DNA from: Typha latifolia
Taxonomy: Eukaryota > Streptophyta > Magnoliopsida > Poales > Typhaceae
Length of the DNA: 64,000 nt
Direction: 5' to 3'
Assembly: GCA_019914945.1 (NCBI GenBank)
Contig: CM034110.1
Coordinates: 4,388,308-4,452,307 of the forward strand
Part shown: positions 11,817 to 23,995 of the stretch, in pieces
How positions within the stretch are numbered: the first letter of the stretch is position 1
Layout: each line of letters opens with the position of its first letter
Position numbers and translations under genes: made by a program
Notes under the pieces: model-generated
What the model was told of the DNA's origin: nothing
Database searches by the model: none
The model's input: only the letters and a program-made list of their open reading frames with translations

Positions 11817-13140
11817 GTCTAGTACTAGTCCGGACCAGATACCGTTCTAGCCATCACATCACATCACATCACATCATATACACATGTATTTTTATGATTT
11901 CCTATACATGATAAATCATATGCATATATCCAATACGACAACAGATCATGCAACTCAGGAATTTAGGTGGTAAAGAAGCCGAGAGAAAAATGATGCAATG
12001 CCGACTCTAACTATGTATCTAACACATGTATACTTTTGCTAGTCTATCACATGCATACTCATGCTAGAAATCATCCCGACATAAAACCATAACAGTATAA
12101 TCATTTCTATATATCACCAATGTACTCATATCTCAAATCAGCCTAATCAAATGCATGATAAAATATGCTCGACTGTAATCATTAATAGGTAAAGTCATAT
12201 AATCATACTGGAGGCCCAAAATATGCATGTACATAATATATAATATAACCTAATTTGAGAAAGGCATCTAGGGGATAAGACTACTCACAGTCTGATTAGA
12301 AGACACAAACCACGCATCTCTCACGTCCATCAGATAATCGAGTGACACTCATCACTAGCAAGGTCCACGGGGTCTCAAATAAGGGGGTTCGGGATCTCAA
12401 AATATTCAAGTAATATTAATTAGTCATTTATCCAATTAAAATTAGTTCAAGTAGAATATAAAAGTTTATTTGGTTTAAAAACACTTCTTTTAGTTTGCAA
12501 TTAACTAGATTCACATTATAGGTACGATTCAAATATTATGACATACTATTATTATAAAATACTAGTGATAATATACGGAGAAATGTTCGTTTCTTTTTAT
12601 TTAATAATCTAAATATATAATTATAAAGTAAAAGCTAAACAATTATAAATGGGATATAAGTATAGATAAGATCTATTTATAATAAATTTATATTTCTTAG
12701 TTTATTTTGATTAATTAGAAGTTATATAGTATTTACTTAATTATGCAAAATAATTAATTAATTAATAAGACTAGTATCTTATTCTACACACAATAGTATA
12801 TAATAAATTGTTAAGATTACTTAAATTGCATATATTATGAATATCAGTACATAAATCTAATAATTATAATTTACAACACTATCTATTAATCTAATAGAAA
12901 TATAAATACATAGTTACATCAAAATAAGTATTATCTATATTTATGCATAATATTTTATAACCTAGTTAATCATTAATTATACTATTTATAATTAATAATC
13001 ATCATGTTGAAGAATATATATATTATTATTAAAATAATTAATGTCTAAATAATTTATCTACATTAATTAATGAAGTAATACATAATTAAATAAATAAATA
13101 AATATAAAATAAAGTAGATAATAAAATAATGTCACTAGTG

Positions 13141-13190
13141 TTGGGCTCGGCCCAGCACTGCCTGCTTCAGTGCTGGGCCGAGCCCAGCAT
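13141..13190. repeat. GC-rich perfect inverted repeat in the solo LTR
   Basis: TGGGCTCGGCCCAGCACTG and its reverse complement flank a short CCTGCTT loop. A closely matching hairpin sits at 47383-47434 in the 46840-50294 family member, in reverse orientation. Confidence 0.85.
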
Positions 13191-13196
13191 TGTGTA

Positions 13197-13537
13197 GAAA
13201 AGAAAGGAGTAGAAATAGAGGAGGAAGAAGAAAAAGAAAGAAAGCAGAAGAAGGAGAAGAAGGAGAAGAAGAAGGGAGGAGAAGAAGAAGAAGGGAGGAG
13301 AAGAAGAAGAAGAGAGAAGGGGAGCTGAGGGAAAGAAAGGAGAAAGAAAGAAAGAAAGAAGAAAGAAGAAGAAGAAGAAGAAGAAGATGATGATGAAGAG
13401 AAGAGGAACAGAAGAAAGAGAGGAGGTGAGGGAGGAGCTTGCAGACCCGAGCCGGCGGGGAGGGCATCGGCCGTTGCTGGCCAGCCAGCGATCGGCCTCT
13501 CGCCGGCGGCTCGGCTCCGACGAGCCCAAGCTCGGGC

Positions 13538-13573
<36 letters not shown>

Positions 13574-13790
13574 AAGAGTTTCTCACCGGCGGCGGCGGCT
13601 TCGGGAAGGTGGCGACGGCTTCGGGAAGGTGGCGGCGGGCCGATGTTGGCAACGAGGAGTGCGAAAGAAAGTCGAGAGAGAGTGGAGTGAGAGAGCGACC
13701 GAGAGAGATAGATAGATAGAGAGAGAGAGATTTAAAGAGAGAGAGAGAGGAGGTGGTGGAGGGGGGTTGCGGCGGCGTCGGGGCCCGCAA
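13197..13790. repeat. Purine-rich low-complexity block (GAA/GAGA) within the LTR
   Basis: Long GAA/GAAG runs to about 13420, then (GA)n around 13540-13570 and 13715-13750. The open frames here encode only Arg/Glu/Lys or Ser/Leu/Phe strings and are composition artefacts, not genes. Confidence 0.85.
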
Positions 13791-13956
13791 CGGCTAGCTG
13801 GCCGCAGCCCGTTAACTACGGCAGCGGCAGCGGGCGCGTGGCGCCCCCACCACGCAAGCTGCATGCGCAGCTTGCATGGGCATGAGGCCGGCCACAGTGT
13901 GGCCAGTCGCGTCATGCCCAATTTTAATTTTTTTTTTTTGGGTTTGGGTTGTTACA

Positions 13957-14880
13957 CTTTCTAAATTCATTTAGGGCATTCACTTGTTCATTGAACCTCT
14001 CTTGATACCCTAAGGAAGGGCAAACCATTATAGTGTGGATGGGACTGGCACAAACACTACAAACTTCATATTGCATCTGATTTATAGGTTTCATAGTTTG
14101 ACTTAATATAAGGGCATCAACTTTCTCAGACAAACTATCCAGTCGTGCATTTATACTCATATCAGGTTGAACTTCATATATTCCTTTCTTAGACTGTGGC
14201 GTCCCTCAACTTTCGGTACTAAAATCTCATTGTTGGGAATTTTTAGCTATTCTTTCAAAAAGAGCCCAAGTTTTAGGTGTGCTCTTAGCCATGAATGACC
14301 CACCGCTCATGGACTCAACCATATTACGATTTGTGTCGATTAGAACCATTGTAGAAATATTGGACTAACCACAATTTTTCAAAATTATGATGATGGCACT
14401 TAATTTGTAGATCCTTAAACCTTTTCCATGACTCATGAAATTTCTCTTTCTTTTTTTGCTTGAAAGTGGAGATGGTCAATCTATATTGGTTTGTTCTAGG
14501 CATAGGGTAAAATTTGGACACAAAGTTATAGTTTAGATCTCTGCAAGTGGTGATTAAGTTAGGCTCTAAATGATTCAACCAAGCTCTTACTTGGTCTTTC
14601 AATGAAAAAGGAAAGAGCCTTAGCCTCAGATTCATCAGAAATTTTTTGAAATTTGAATGTTGAACAAATATCCAAGAATTCATCAACATGAGAGTATGGA
14701 TTCTCATTTTTCTTACCGTAAAAGGTAGGAAGCAATTGAAGGATGGCAGGTTTTAATTCAAAATGAATTGCATTAGTGTTAGGTAACACAATGCATTTTG
14801 AAGGTTGGGTTCCATTAGGGGCAAATCACTCTAGTAAAGTTTTGGTATCATCATGAACCGATTGATGGTTTTCAGTCATT
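13957..14880 (-). pseudogene. Athila-like gag
   Basis: Open segments at 13924-14160, 14324-14707 and 14559-14789 show the plant retrotransposon gag domain: LPTFYGKKNENPYSHVDEFL, LFPFSLKDQVRAWLNHLEP, FVSKFYPMPRTNQYRLTI and the FHESWKRFKDLQIKCHHH stretch. Frames shift near 14560 and stops follow, so it is inactive. Lies just inside the 5' LTR and primer site, as expected. Confidence 0.85.
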
Positions 14881-15750
14881 TCTTCCCTAGCAAGGCGACT
14901 TGAATTATCTTGAACCCAACCAATTTTTAAGTTTTTAAAAAGGCTTCACAAACACAAATTTTACCAACAAATCACAGTAAATAGTTTGTGTTTTTAAAGT
15001 ATAATATGAGAGTAAGCAATTTTTTTTCAATTCTAATCTTGTAGAGAATCACTTCTCTTCTAATTAGGGAGCTCCTACTCCCTTTCAGAGTAAGCTAGAG
15101 GATTACCAGTTAAGGCCTACCAAAACACAACCAAGTAAGTTCCTAGGAATACTAGTGGGCGTTGGCCTCTTCAGAATACCAGTTTCCTTAGGCGCCTTAG
15201 TAAGGCTCTCCTTTTTGACAGAACTTACCTAGACATTGTAATTTGTAAGATGATCAATGGGCTTACTAAAAGATAACACTTTTCGAGAGGTTCCTATGAG
15301 CTATGTGAAATCCTTTGGCCGACGTTTACTTGATTTTAAGTTAGATGTTTGGCTTGGGTTTTAAAATGAAAGGGGATGATTAACTTAAGTGGGCAAGGAT
15401 GTGGTGATTAAATCCACTCCTTATCTTGGTGAGGTTTGTGCCCTTACTAAATATTTTATGCAAATATGAATGCACAAATAATCACACAGAATCAGTTCAA
15501 AACCACTAACAGGAGATTCGTGGGTTGGGTTAAGAAAATTCAAACTTTTTAATCGAGTCGACCGGTTAGCAATTATTTTGCTGGGAATAATTTTTAAGCA
15601 ATTTTCTTTTCTTCAAGCATAATCCTCTATCATTCTTTGGTTTCTGTAGAATAATTCAAAACAAGAACAAAATTTGGATTTTTTTTAAATTTTTTTTAAA
15701 CAACTAGTAGAAAAATTAATTTTAAAATTTGAAAATAGTTTTCAACACAA
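14881..15750 (-). other. 5' untranslated leader of the Athila-like element
   Basis: AT-rich, no coding signal on either strand, between the primer site and gag. Confidence 0.5.
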
Positions 15751-15769
15751 GTCCTCGGTAACGGCACCA
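15751..15769 (-). other. Primer-binding site of the Athila-like element
   Basis: The minus strand reads TGGTGCCGTTACCGAGGAC, six bases inside the 5' LTR. It resembles the TGGCGCCGTTGCCGGGGA site that is usual in Athila and assigned to tRNA-Asp, with a few substitutions. It proves the minus-strand orientation. Confidence 0.8.
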
Positions 15770-15775
15770 AAAACA

Positions 15776-17269
15776 TGTTATGACAAATTAAGTAACACTC
15801 GTAAGTGCACGAATCTATGGAGTAGATCGGCAAGCAAGGTATCGATCCCACGAGGACTTGTTTGAAAACTTGAAGTATTTGAAACTCTTAAAAATAATTT
15901 TAACCTAGTTGGAAAATGGGTTTAGGAGATTTATGGAGAAAGAAAACCTTCTTGCAAATTTCTTTTAATTAAGTGTGAGAAATAAGGTCTTGGAATCCAC
16001 CTATAGATAATACATTTCTATTAAATAATATAAATCTCTTCTTTTTCTACGATTCACCAAGAAATCAATCACTAGTGGATCGGAAGGTTATCTTTGAATG
16101 AACAATTCAATTTTCATAAAAATTACGTTATTCCTTCATTTTTAGAAAATATGGAGTAAAAATTTAAAATCATTAGATGTATCATTTTTAAGAAAAACAA
16201 CTAATATCTAAATTCTAAACAATAAATTTAAAGTAGAAGAAAGAAGAACCTATTTAGCAATTAAGAACACATAAGAGATTTAGAATAAAAGAAATATGTT
16301 CTCAACAAGCTTCATCCTCAACCTTAAGAAAATTAGAAATTCATTTTAATAGTTAATAACACAACTTGAATAAAAATAAACATTACGCTAAAAGATTGAA
16401 ATTTAACACTAGAGAGTTATAGAATACTTCTTTCAAAAACAAAATCCAAATCCAAAAATAAGAGATTACGCTAAAAGAAGATCAAAATATGAACTTTGCT
16501 GACTTACAAAGATTGAAATTTTTTCGAATGTGCTCTATTGTTGCTAATTGAATTAAAACAATTGCAAGTTTGAATGCTGAATTTTAAACTATAACTCCTC
16601 AAAAGAAAAACTTAATAGAAAATACACAAGAAAAGATATTTTTCTCTAGCTCTCAACCCCTCTATTTATAGACTTCTTGGAGTATGAAAATATGCTCCAA
16701 ATTGGCTGAAAATCTGTTGTGATTGTGTTTGAAATCTGCTAAATATGTGCATGAAATATGGTGAAAATCTGCATAAAATATGTTAGAAATTTACCGCATT
16801 AGGTAGGTAATTTGCTTGGCTGGAATTGTTGCTCAAATAGAAATTTAAAATTTGTTTACTGCTGCAATTATTGCTGAAATTTTGCTTGAATTGGAGATAA
16901 AAATCTACTGCATTAGGTGAAGATTTCTTGCTATGATTCTGCAACTTGATAGAGATTTGATTGCTGAAAATCTGTTGCTTGATAAAAAAAATAAGAAATT
17001 TTGACTCATTCTGATTTAGATAAGGAAGAAAGTGATTAGAAGATCATAGTTTAACTTAAGCTTGACTTGAAAGATGAGAGGTAGATTCAGTTGGTTAGTA
17101 ATAACTAAGCCTAATTTTAGTTTGAGCCCAAATTTGACCATTTTTAGTGATTAAATGAGATTCAATTGGTCAAAGGTCTACATATAACTAAAATACATTA
17201 ATTAGTTAAAATAAAATATTAATATTTAATAATTTGAGCATAATAAATATTATAATTATGAATTTAACA
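15776..17269 (-). repeat. Right (5') LTR of the Athila-like element
   Basis: 1494 bp, TG...CA, same sequence as 3230-4696 with scattered differences, and followed by GCCAC (17270-17274). The LTRs clearly differ, so the insertion is not recent. Confidence 0.9.
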
Positions 17270-17274
17270 GCCAC

Positions 17275-18404
17275 CATATTAGATTCCTAGATATGGTGGC
17301 CTCACCCAAAGAGTGAGCCAAAAGCAAGCTCCATTTACACCTTCCTTTGCCCGAACTCAGGTGAAAGCTGGCAAGGGTGGATGGATCTTTGGAAGCTGCT
17401 CATCTCCCCCCGTATTAAAACCTTCTGCTGGAAACTCCTATGGAACAGGATTCCCACAAAGTTGTTGCTTTTATGAAAGGAGAATAGGCTCGGAAGATAC
17501 CTGCTATCTGTGTGGTCCCCATAATGAAATGCCAAAACACCTGCTATTCATGTGTCACTTTGGCTGGGAAGTTTAGAAGTGGATAGAAAAGAGTAACAGA
17601 GACTTCACTAGTCTTTTAGCTAGCATGAACGTGGATTGGATCTCGCACCGCTAGGATGAAAACCCATGCAAGGATCACTGCATGAAGGCTATCATTACAT
17701 CCACGGTGTGATGTATATGGAAGCAAAGGAATTTGGTGGCCTTTGGTGGTGAGGTCAAACTCTCCAAGCTGGTGGCTAGACATGCTATGTACCTTGCTGA
17801 GAGCTACAAAAGGAAAGATGGCAAAATGTCATCGAAAAGACAAAGAAGGAAGGCGATCTGGACTCGGTCGCCGTCAGGCCGGGTTAAACTGAACTTGGAT
17901 GGGGCTTTCAAGGCTGGTATGTGCCAGGGTGGTGTAGCTGTGCAGGCGTAGTCATAAGGGATCCTAATGGTCGAGTCCTAAAAATCGAGTGGGAGCCGAC
18001 CCCTGCAAACTCCCTTTTCCAAGTGGAAGCTTGGGCCTTGCGCTTTGGCCTCCAACTCGTTGCTGACTTTGATATGGTGGCAGTGGAAACAGACTCGCTT
18101 GAGCTAGCCAATGTTATGCAAATGAAATCTTCTTCCCTTGGATCATTAGAAACCTGATCCATGAATGTACCTCTCTTAGTCAAGGTTTTTGGGCTTCTCT
18201 ATTACCCATGTACTTAGAGAAGGCAATGCGGTGGCTGATTGGGCAGCTCACCGGGGCTTGGCAACCTCGCAGTGCACTATTTTGGGCACGGGAGAGCCCA
18301 AGCCGCCTGATCTAGGAAAGCTTATTTTGATCGACTCCTCAAGGTCTCTAGAGGAAAGAATACAAACTAGCTGAGCACAACTCTTTTAATAAAAAAAAAA
18401 CTTA
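17275..18404 (+). pseudogene. LINE 3' part: zinc-binding region, RNase H and poly(A) tail
   Basis: Continuation of the LINE interrupted at 3229. The zinc-binding RT-associated region lies at about 17370-17570 (PPVLKPSAGNS in one frame; CYLCGPHNEMPKHLLFMCHF in another). The RNase H domain lies at about 17860-18310: RVKLNLDGAFKAG, an AVETDSLELANVM segment, and the closing HVLREGNAVADWAAHRG. Frameshifts are visible around 17940 and 18157. An A-rich tail (AATAAAAAAAAAAC near 18390) ends the element. RNase H at the C-terminus is typical of plant L1-type LINEs. Confidence 0.85.
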
Positions 18405-20282
18405 ATACCAAAGGGTTAGAAACTTTTTTTTACCAAAAGTCTCTTTGTACTGTAGTCCTATATAAAACACTTAACTAATAAAAATGTTTACTTTAAGAAA
18501 CATCAAAATGCTTAACCGTTAAGCGTTTAATCTCGAATATAAAATACTTAACTAATTAATGTTTTATCTTTAGACTTAACCAAATTAAACTCATACTTAA
18601 ACTATAGGTTGTTCTTGGTAAAACGCTTAAGAGTTAAACATTTTATTTAATAAAAATGCTTAACTTTTAAGCACTTTTTATTTAAAACGCTGACGAGTAA
18701 AGTGTTTCAATCGAATGCAAAATGCCTAATAAAATGCGTAACAAATAAGCGATTTTTATAATAATCTGAAGCTGAAATTGAAACAGAAACTGAACACTAA
18801 AACAAACTATCATTTACAATTACTAAATAGAAACTGAACCGAATCCGAAACTATTTGTTTGTAATATGTTACTAAAATGAAATATTAGAAATATGTTTAT
18901 AACATATAAAACAAAATCATATCTAAACTAAAACAATAAATTCACATATATCAAAACAAATAATCACAAGTGATACTAAATGAAATTTGTTTGTACATCA
19001 AAACATTCCAAGTTTATAAATAAGTATCCACCCTCCCAGTACATAAAATCATATCAAACTAATCACTAATAAACTGTAGCAGTTTACAAGATTGGCTTAC
19101 AAATAATCCATCAATCTCCACGACTTTATCTAACACAGTTTTGATCTCTCGATCCCATAATTTCACTATTTTCCATGATTGATTCCAATATTAGTAATCA
19201 TTGAGATTGATTTTTCATCTTGGTGGCCCTTAAAACAAATACTTTCATGTGTATAAGATGATCAAAATCCTTCATCGATAAAAATCAATGTTTCTTCAAA
19301 ATGTCTTCTCAAAGCAATGATCGACGACATTTAGGTTAGGGCATCCTAACCCCTATATATTTTATAAAGATAAGACCAAATCTTAATTAGATCATGTCTC
19401 ATGTCTTCCCAGATTTTGCAAGATTCATGAATCTGTTCAAATGCAAAAGCACCCCAATTCAAACGCCTAACCTGAGTCCTATATCTTTGAGCGGCTACTA
19501 GGGTGTGTTCGAACGACTAAAACTATCCCTCTGTATCTTTGAATGACTTTTAGGGTGCATTTGAACATCCTTTAAATGACATGACTTATTTGCTTTAAAT
19601 TTTAAAATTCTTTAAATCAAATCTTACTAATACTTGTATATATGCTAATTTACATAGATAAAAATATTTAGAATATTTTGTACACATTTGTCAATGCTCA
19701 AAATCTAATAATATGCTCATGACATATTTTAACACTTAGATTTTGGATTCAAGATAATCTTAAATATGCATGTTATTTTGATTTTGTCAACATTGATTAT
19801 TCATTAGGTATATTGCTTTAAAAAGTTGGACGCATAAGTGTGCTTAAAACTTTATATTTGTGTGTAAGCACTTCTTGTAAGGATGTTAACTTGATGTATA
19901 GTGAAACTACATGAATTCCATATAAATCTACTATAGGTGAAATTAGGATGTTTCTATTGACCACAAGCCAATTTGGTTATGAAATTTCTAATGTTATGGT
20001 TAATTGATTTGTTAGTTGTTTCATATATATTTTTACATGATATCTTGTGTTGTGAGTTTGCACAAGAGAAATGAATTCTAAGTTAAAATGTGTCTGGGGT
20101 TATGTAGAAAATTATTTAAAATATATATTTTACTATGAAATTGCTACGGAGGGGATTACTGCTGTTGTATTTGTTGAACAATAAATTTTTAGACAAAAAC
20201 ATGTATATTTTTTATGTACAAATCTTAGATTTGATGGATTGTATCATAAGTAGACTTTGTTCCACATTCAGCCCATAACTTC
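18405..20282. other. Unassigned AT-rich region
   Basis: No gene visible. 18440-18760 is peppered with variants of a short inverted motif, GCTTAAC/GTTAAGC. Around 19435-19590 there is a diverged piece with several TTCAAACGC/GTTCGAACG words that resemble the LTR family at 28526-28981. Confidence 0.5.
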
Positions 20283-21541
20283 CGTAACGCCCCGCTCGGC
20301 ACGAGCACGTGCACGCCCACGCGCCCACACGGCACGTGCGGCTCACGCGACAAGACAGGTGGGGCCCGTCATGCATAGATACACTCCTGTGCACATATAA
20401 TTATGACATCATCAAATACTACCTGCTAACATATCCATGTTCACATAATCTAACACCAAATAAATCATATTATCAACTAGTTAAACCTATTAATATATGA
20501 ATATCCAAATCTATAATAATATACACTAGACCACTACATAATCTATCAGGATCTACATAGGCCACGACAAACCATCAAGATACAATTAAAATAACTAATA
20601 CAAGAGTGCACTATAATTTGACCTGTATTATGCAAATCATCGTATAATACAAAAGAGTACAAATATCAAATACTGGTGTAATTCAGTTTCTATACAAATT
20701 GTCATTTATACCGTCTCGCACTTATAGCTCACCTCATCAATATAAAATATCTTCTCGGTGTATCTCAAGTCGCTATCACGTACCACATATCTAAGAGGGT
20801 TAGAAAAAAAATAAAGAGAGTCATGAGTAAAAGGCTCAGTGAATAGACCTTACCCCGAATGAGTGATGTCAAACAGAGAATAAATCATATACTGGATAAT
20901 ATGAATCAGAAAGAGTATCATGTCATGAATGAATATATGAATGTATTATCAATAATATATAAATAAAAAGTAGATAACATGTCATAACTGATAAAAGTAT
21001 ATAATCTTCGACAATGATTAAATAAATCTCTGTGTCATACTATCATCATAACTCTCTCTCAAATATGACACATGATGCATGCCAACCATGACCATGCTAT
21101 GATATCAAATGCAACCATATATGATATATATAGACCACTTGATAATTAAATAATTAGATGATAATGAAATCATATGCATTTGTCAACATCTCAATCATCA
21201 ATGTTAGTTATATATGTCATCATCATACTAGACCACTATGCATAGTCAACACCCGGTACTCGGTCTCAACATCATGTCTGAAGGCTTAGAGCATACTCTG
21301 CCACCCGCAAAGAGTATCTCAAATATAATCATACCCTGCCACCCACTAGGGTATCAACATCTATCCAGATCGGGCACCCTCCTAGCTGATAGAAACCTCG
21401 TGAGGATAACTCGCTACATATGTCCTCGCGAACGGCATGTGTCCGAATGTCTGCTGCGCATACAAACTAACGACCTCGGACGCAAGGTCAATAGGATCGC
21501 AACTATGTTGAGCGATCAATCATCTCTAGGCATGCCCTAAC
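20283..21541 (+). mobile_element. Truncated long LTR (TGTAACGCCC family)
   Basis: Begins (T/C)GTAACGCCCCGCTCGGCACG and follows the 10654-13956 solo LTR through its conserved parts, including the GAGTCATGAGTAAAAGGCTC segment near 20820 and the hairpin-type ATACCCT units near 21294-21353. It breaks at 21541, where another LTR starts, and its 3' portion does not reappear nearby. Confidence 0.75.
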
Positions 21542-23545
21542 TGAAACACCCAAACCTCCAAATACACATATAAACTACGTGGGTAAATCCCCTCCACGTG
21601 GTGCATCACATGACCTCTCAGTAATAGGATTTCACAAAGCACATAGCAGCACAAGTTTATACCATAAATAAACTCAACCATAAGAGTCCGGATACAAGTT
21701 CCACAGGCCACAACAAGCCTTCGAGATACACATCCAAAATACAACTCTAAAGTCCAAAATATAACGTTAATCATAATGCCCTCGCAGGGGCTCAATACAA
21801 CTAATAGACATACTAAAATAAAAAGGCAATTACTCCTCGCTACCCGCATTCGCGTCCCCTAGCTCTGAAATAATGCCACCAAGAGGTGGTGAGCACACAT
21901 CCCAGCAACTAGGATCTATACAATCTATAGCAATGAAATCACAAGTGTATATCCAATGCATGCCTATAGTTGCTAGCAATAACCATACGCTTATTTAAAT
22001 AACCTACCATGAGTTACTAAATCAATGCAATAAATAAGGACTACATGTCACTATCTTGGAACATGCCAGTTCCTAAACATATCAGGATAAGTCCACACAA
22101 ATATCATGCTTGATACAATCTTTTATTCATACAAATTTCAATTATAATGTTTACATGTTATGCATAGCAATAAAAGAGTAGTTCAGTCATGTCGTGCTTA
22201 CTAAGACAACGAACGCCCTAACCCTGCGTCGTCGGGTACCGCTAGAGATATATCCCCGCTCACAATTATGTTCTTCTATCATTATAATCTAGTCTTGACT
22301 ATGGAGTATAATTACTTGAATGCCATACAGGCTCCCGACCTCAGGTGTAGGTCGCTAATAGTATAGTCATATAAGATACACTCTACCCCTAACCCTAGGC
22401 TGAGTAAGTAGGGGCACTACCTAGTCAGAATCCGACTACTAATGATAGGTGGAAGTGGTGTAGTGTCTATGAGTGTATAAAGCATGTCATAGTCATCATG
22501 ATCGTTACATTCTATATTCACAATAGATATTTATGCAGGAGTTTATCATATAGGATACATGTAGAGCATCGTTACACTAATGCATATGCTAACATTCTCA
22601 TAATATCATGATGAGTAAATTATCGATAACTGCACATGTCAAGATATATCATGGTACACTAGATGCATGTATTAATATCGATATTTTCTAAAGTGTCATG
22701 GAAGGTATAATAACTGTAACTATATTATTCTAGACTTGTATAAACTCTACTCGCCTGGGAGGTCTCCATAGTACACTAAATCTCGTCAACTAGTCGGCTC
22801 CTCCGGAATCCCAAAATCCTCCTCAAGCAGTGTCAATACAATGAACTAATAGAATTAATTATCTTATTAGAGAATTTATGTTTAGGCGTATACATGAGTC
22901 AAGGGTCCCTAGGGTGAGTTCTATGTCATCCTAAAATTTATACTAATTAACTGATAATAATTTGTCCTTAGGGGAGTGGTTAGGCTAATAAATTAGGTGG
23001 AAATAATTTGTCCTTAGGGGAGTGTCAATCCAATTAATTCATGCAAGTAAAGCCATAGATAAGATTAGTGAACTAATAGAATTAATTATCTTATTAGAGA
23101 ATTTATGTTTAGGCGTATAGATGAGTCAAGGGTCCATAGGGTGAATTCTATGTCATCCTAAAATTCACACTAATTAATTGATAATAAATAATTTGTCCTT
23201 AGGGGAGTGGTTAGGCTAATAAATTAGGTGGAAATAGATAAACGGGGTTATAGGGTACAAATGGCCCCAAATGGGCTAGGCTGGGAGTATTGGGTTAGGT
23301 TCAAGCCTAACCCAATAGGCAAGAGAGGCCTTGATGGGCTGCAGTCCAACTACAGCCCACAAGGTGGGCTGCGGTCTGCAAGCCCACCTAACCCAAGCCT
23401 AATGGGTTGCGGTCTAGACTGCAGCCCACCCAAGGAGGGTCCGTGGGTTAAACAACCCCACCATCCCTCACTATCCCCTTCCGAGGGAGGAGACAGAGGG
23501 GGAGAGGGAAGGCCCATGGGGCTGCGGCTAAGGCGGCGCGGCATG
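21542..23545 (+). mobile_element. Truncated long LTR (TGAAACACCCAAACC family)
   Basis: Begins TGAAACACCCAAACCTCC exactly like the complete copy at 33778-36298 and follows it up to the GC-rich GCGGCGCGGCA segment near 23540, where homology stops. It is missing its last several hundred bases. It sits inside the 20283 copy, so it is younger than that one. Non-coding. Confidence 0.75.
22843..23235. repeat. Tandem duplication inside the truncated LTR
   Basis: A segment of about 165 bp starting GAACTAATAGAATTAATTATC occurs at 22843-23005 and again at 23070-23235 (offset 227 bp), nearly identical. This suggests a rather recent local duplication. The complete copy at 33778-36298 has only one version. 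Confidence 0.8.
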
Positions 23546-23629
23546 AGAGTATTCTGGTTATTTAATTATCACGTGACCATCACATATGCAACTTATGGAT
23601 GGAAATATAAAATAGAACCCTAATGCAAT
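23546..23629. other. Short flank between truncated LTR and hAT element
   Basis: About 85 bp of unidentified sequence ending in the AGGTCAAG target site. Confidence 0.4.
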
Positions 23630-23637
23630 AGGTCAAG
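23630..23637. repeat. 8-bp target-site duplication AGGTCAAG, left copy
   Basis: The same 8 bases stand at 27631-27638. An 8-bp duplication is the hallmark of hAT transposition. Confidence 0.9.
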
Positions 23638-23995
23638 TAGACGTGATCATCGGGCGGGCCGGGCTAACCGGGCTTAAACATTTGTCCACGGCCTGACCCA
23701 TCAATCACTCGGGCCGGGTCGGGTTCAGGCCGGGCTAGAATAGTCTAGCCCGTTACCGCTCGTCGGCCCGTGAGATATTGGGTTGGCCGGGCCGGGCCGG
23801 GCTCTATCTTATTTTTAGCGAACTCGACCCGTGAGATATTGGATAGGATCACAAGAGCCAGGACGCTGGCTTTGGCGGCGGCGCCGCAGTGGAAGGGGCG
23901 AGATCTCGCGGCCGAAAGGCGGGGTCAGCGGCAGAGCTCCAGATGCCGACGAGTGCTCTAAGGGACAAATAGGCCGATCTGAAATCGACGCCGGG

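Larger units (their letters stand above)
10654..13956 (+). mobile_element. 3.3-kb solo LTR (TATAACGCCCC...GTTACA family) inside the Athila-like element
   Basis: Ends TATAACGCCCC and GGGTTGTTACA are imperfect inverted repeats bounded by TA (consensus TG) and CA, with a 5-bp duplication CTTTC. There are no protein domains. The very long LTR, the TGTAACGCCC/TTACA ends and the 5-bp duplication suggest a Tekay/Del-type gypsy LTR left by LTR-LTR recombination. Relatives occur at 20283-21541, 42965-44175 (reverse) and 46840-50294 (reverse). Inside are a GC-rich 5' 100 bp, a 40-bp-period hairpin array, an AT-rich stretch (12400-13130), a 20-bp-arm palindrome, and a purine-rich (GAA/GAGA) block. Confidence 0.85.
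3230..17269 (-). mobile_element. Athila-like Ty3/gypsy retrotransposon nested in the LINE
   Basis: Two long direct LTRs (3230-4696 and 15776-17269) begin TGTT.TGACAAATTA, end TTTAACA, and are flanked by GCCAC. Gag, protease, RT and RNase H read on the minus strand, so the right LTR is the 5' LTR. RT wording such as PTRVQTGWRVCIDYRKFN and GYSGYNQI, the Asp-tRNA-type primer site, and the roughly 1.5-kb LTRs fit the Athila lineage. The element is dead: stops in every domain, a 3.3-kb solo LTR between gag and protease, and an integrase block in the opposite orientation. Without that solo LTR it is about 10.7 kb, normal for Athila. Lineage is inferred from motifs, not from a phylogeny. Confidence 0.9.

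Noticed and set aside
13167..13921. Long overlapping open frames on both strands in the GA-rich part of the solo LTR
   Set aside because: They encode low-complexity Ser/Leu/Phe or Arg/Glu/Lys strings, arise from the purine-rich tract, and lie in a non-coding LTR.
15751..15769. tRNA-like sequence
   Set aside because: Only complementary to a tRNA 3' end, so it is a primer-binding site; no cloverleaf is present. The same applies at 33721 and 38893.
21238..21849. Open frames of 100 and 107 codons on opposite strands
   Set aside because: Both span the junction of two LTRs and have no recognisable domain.
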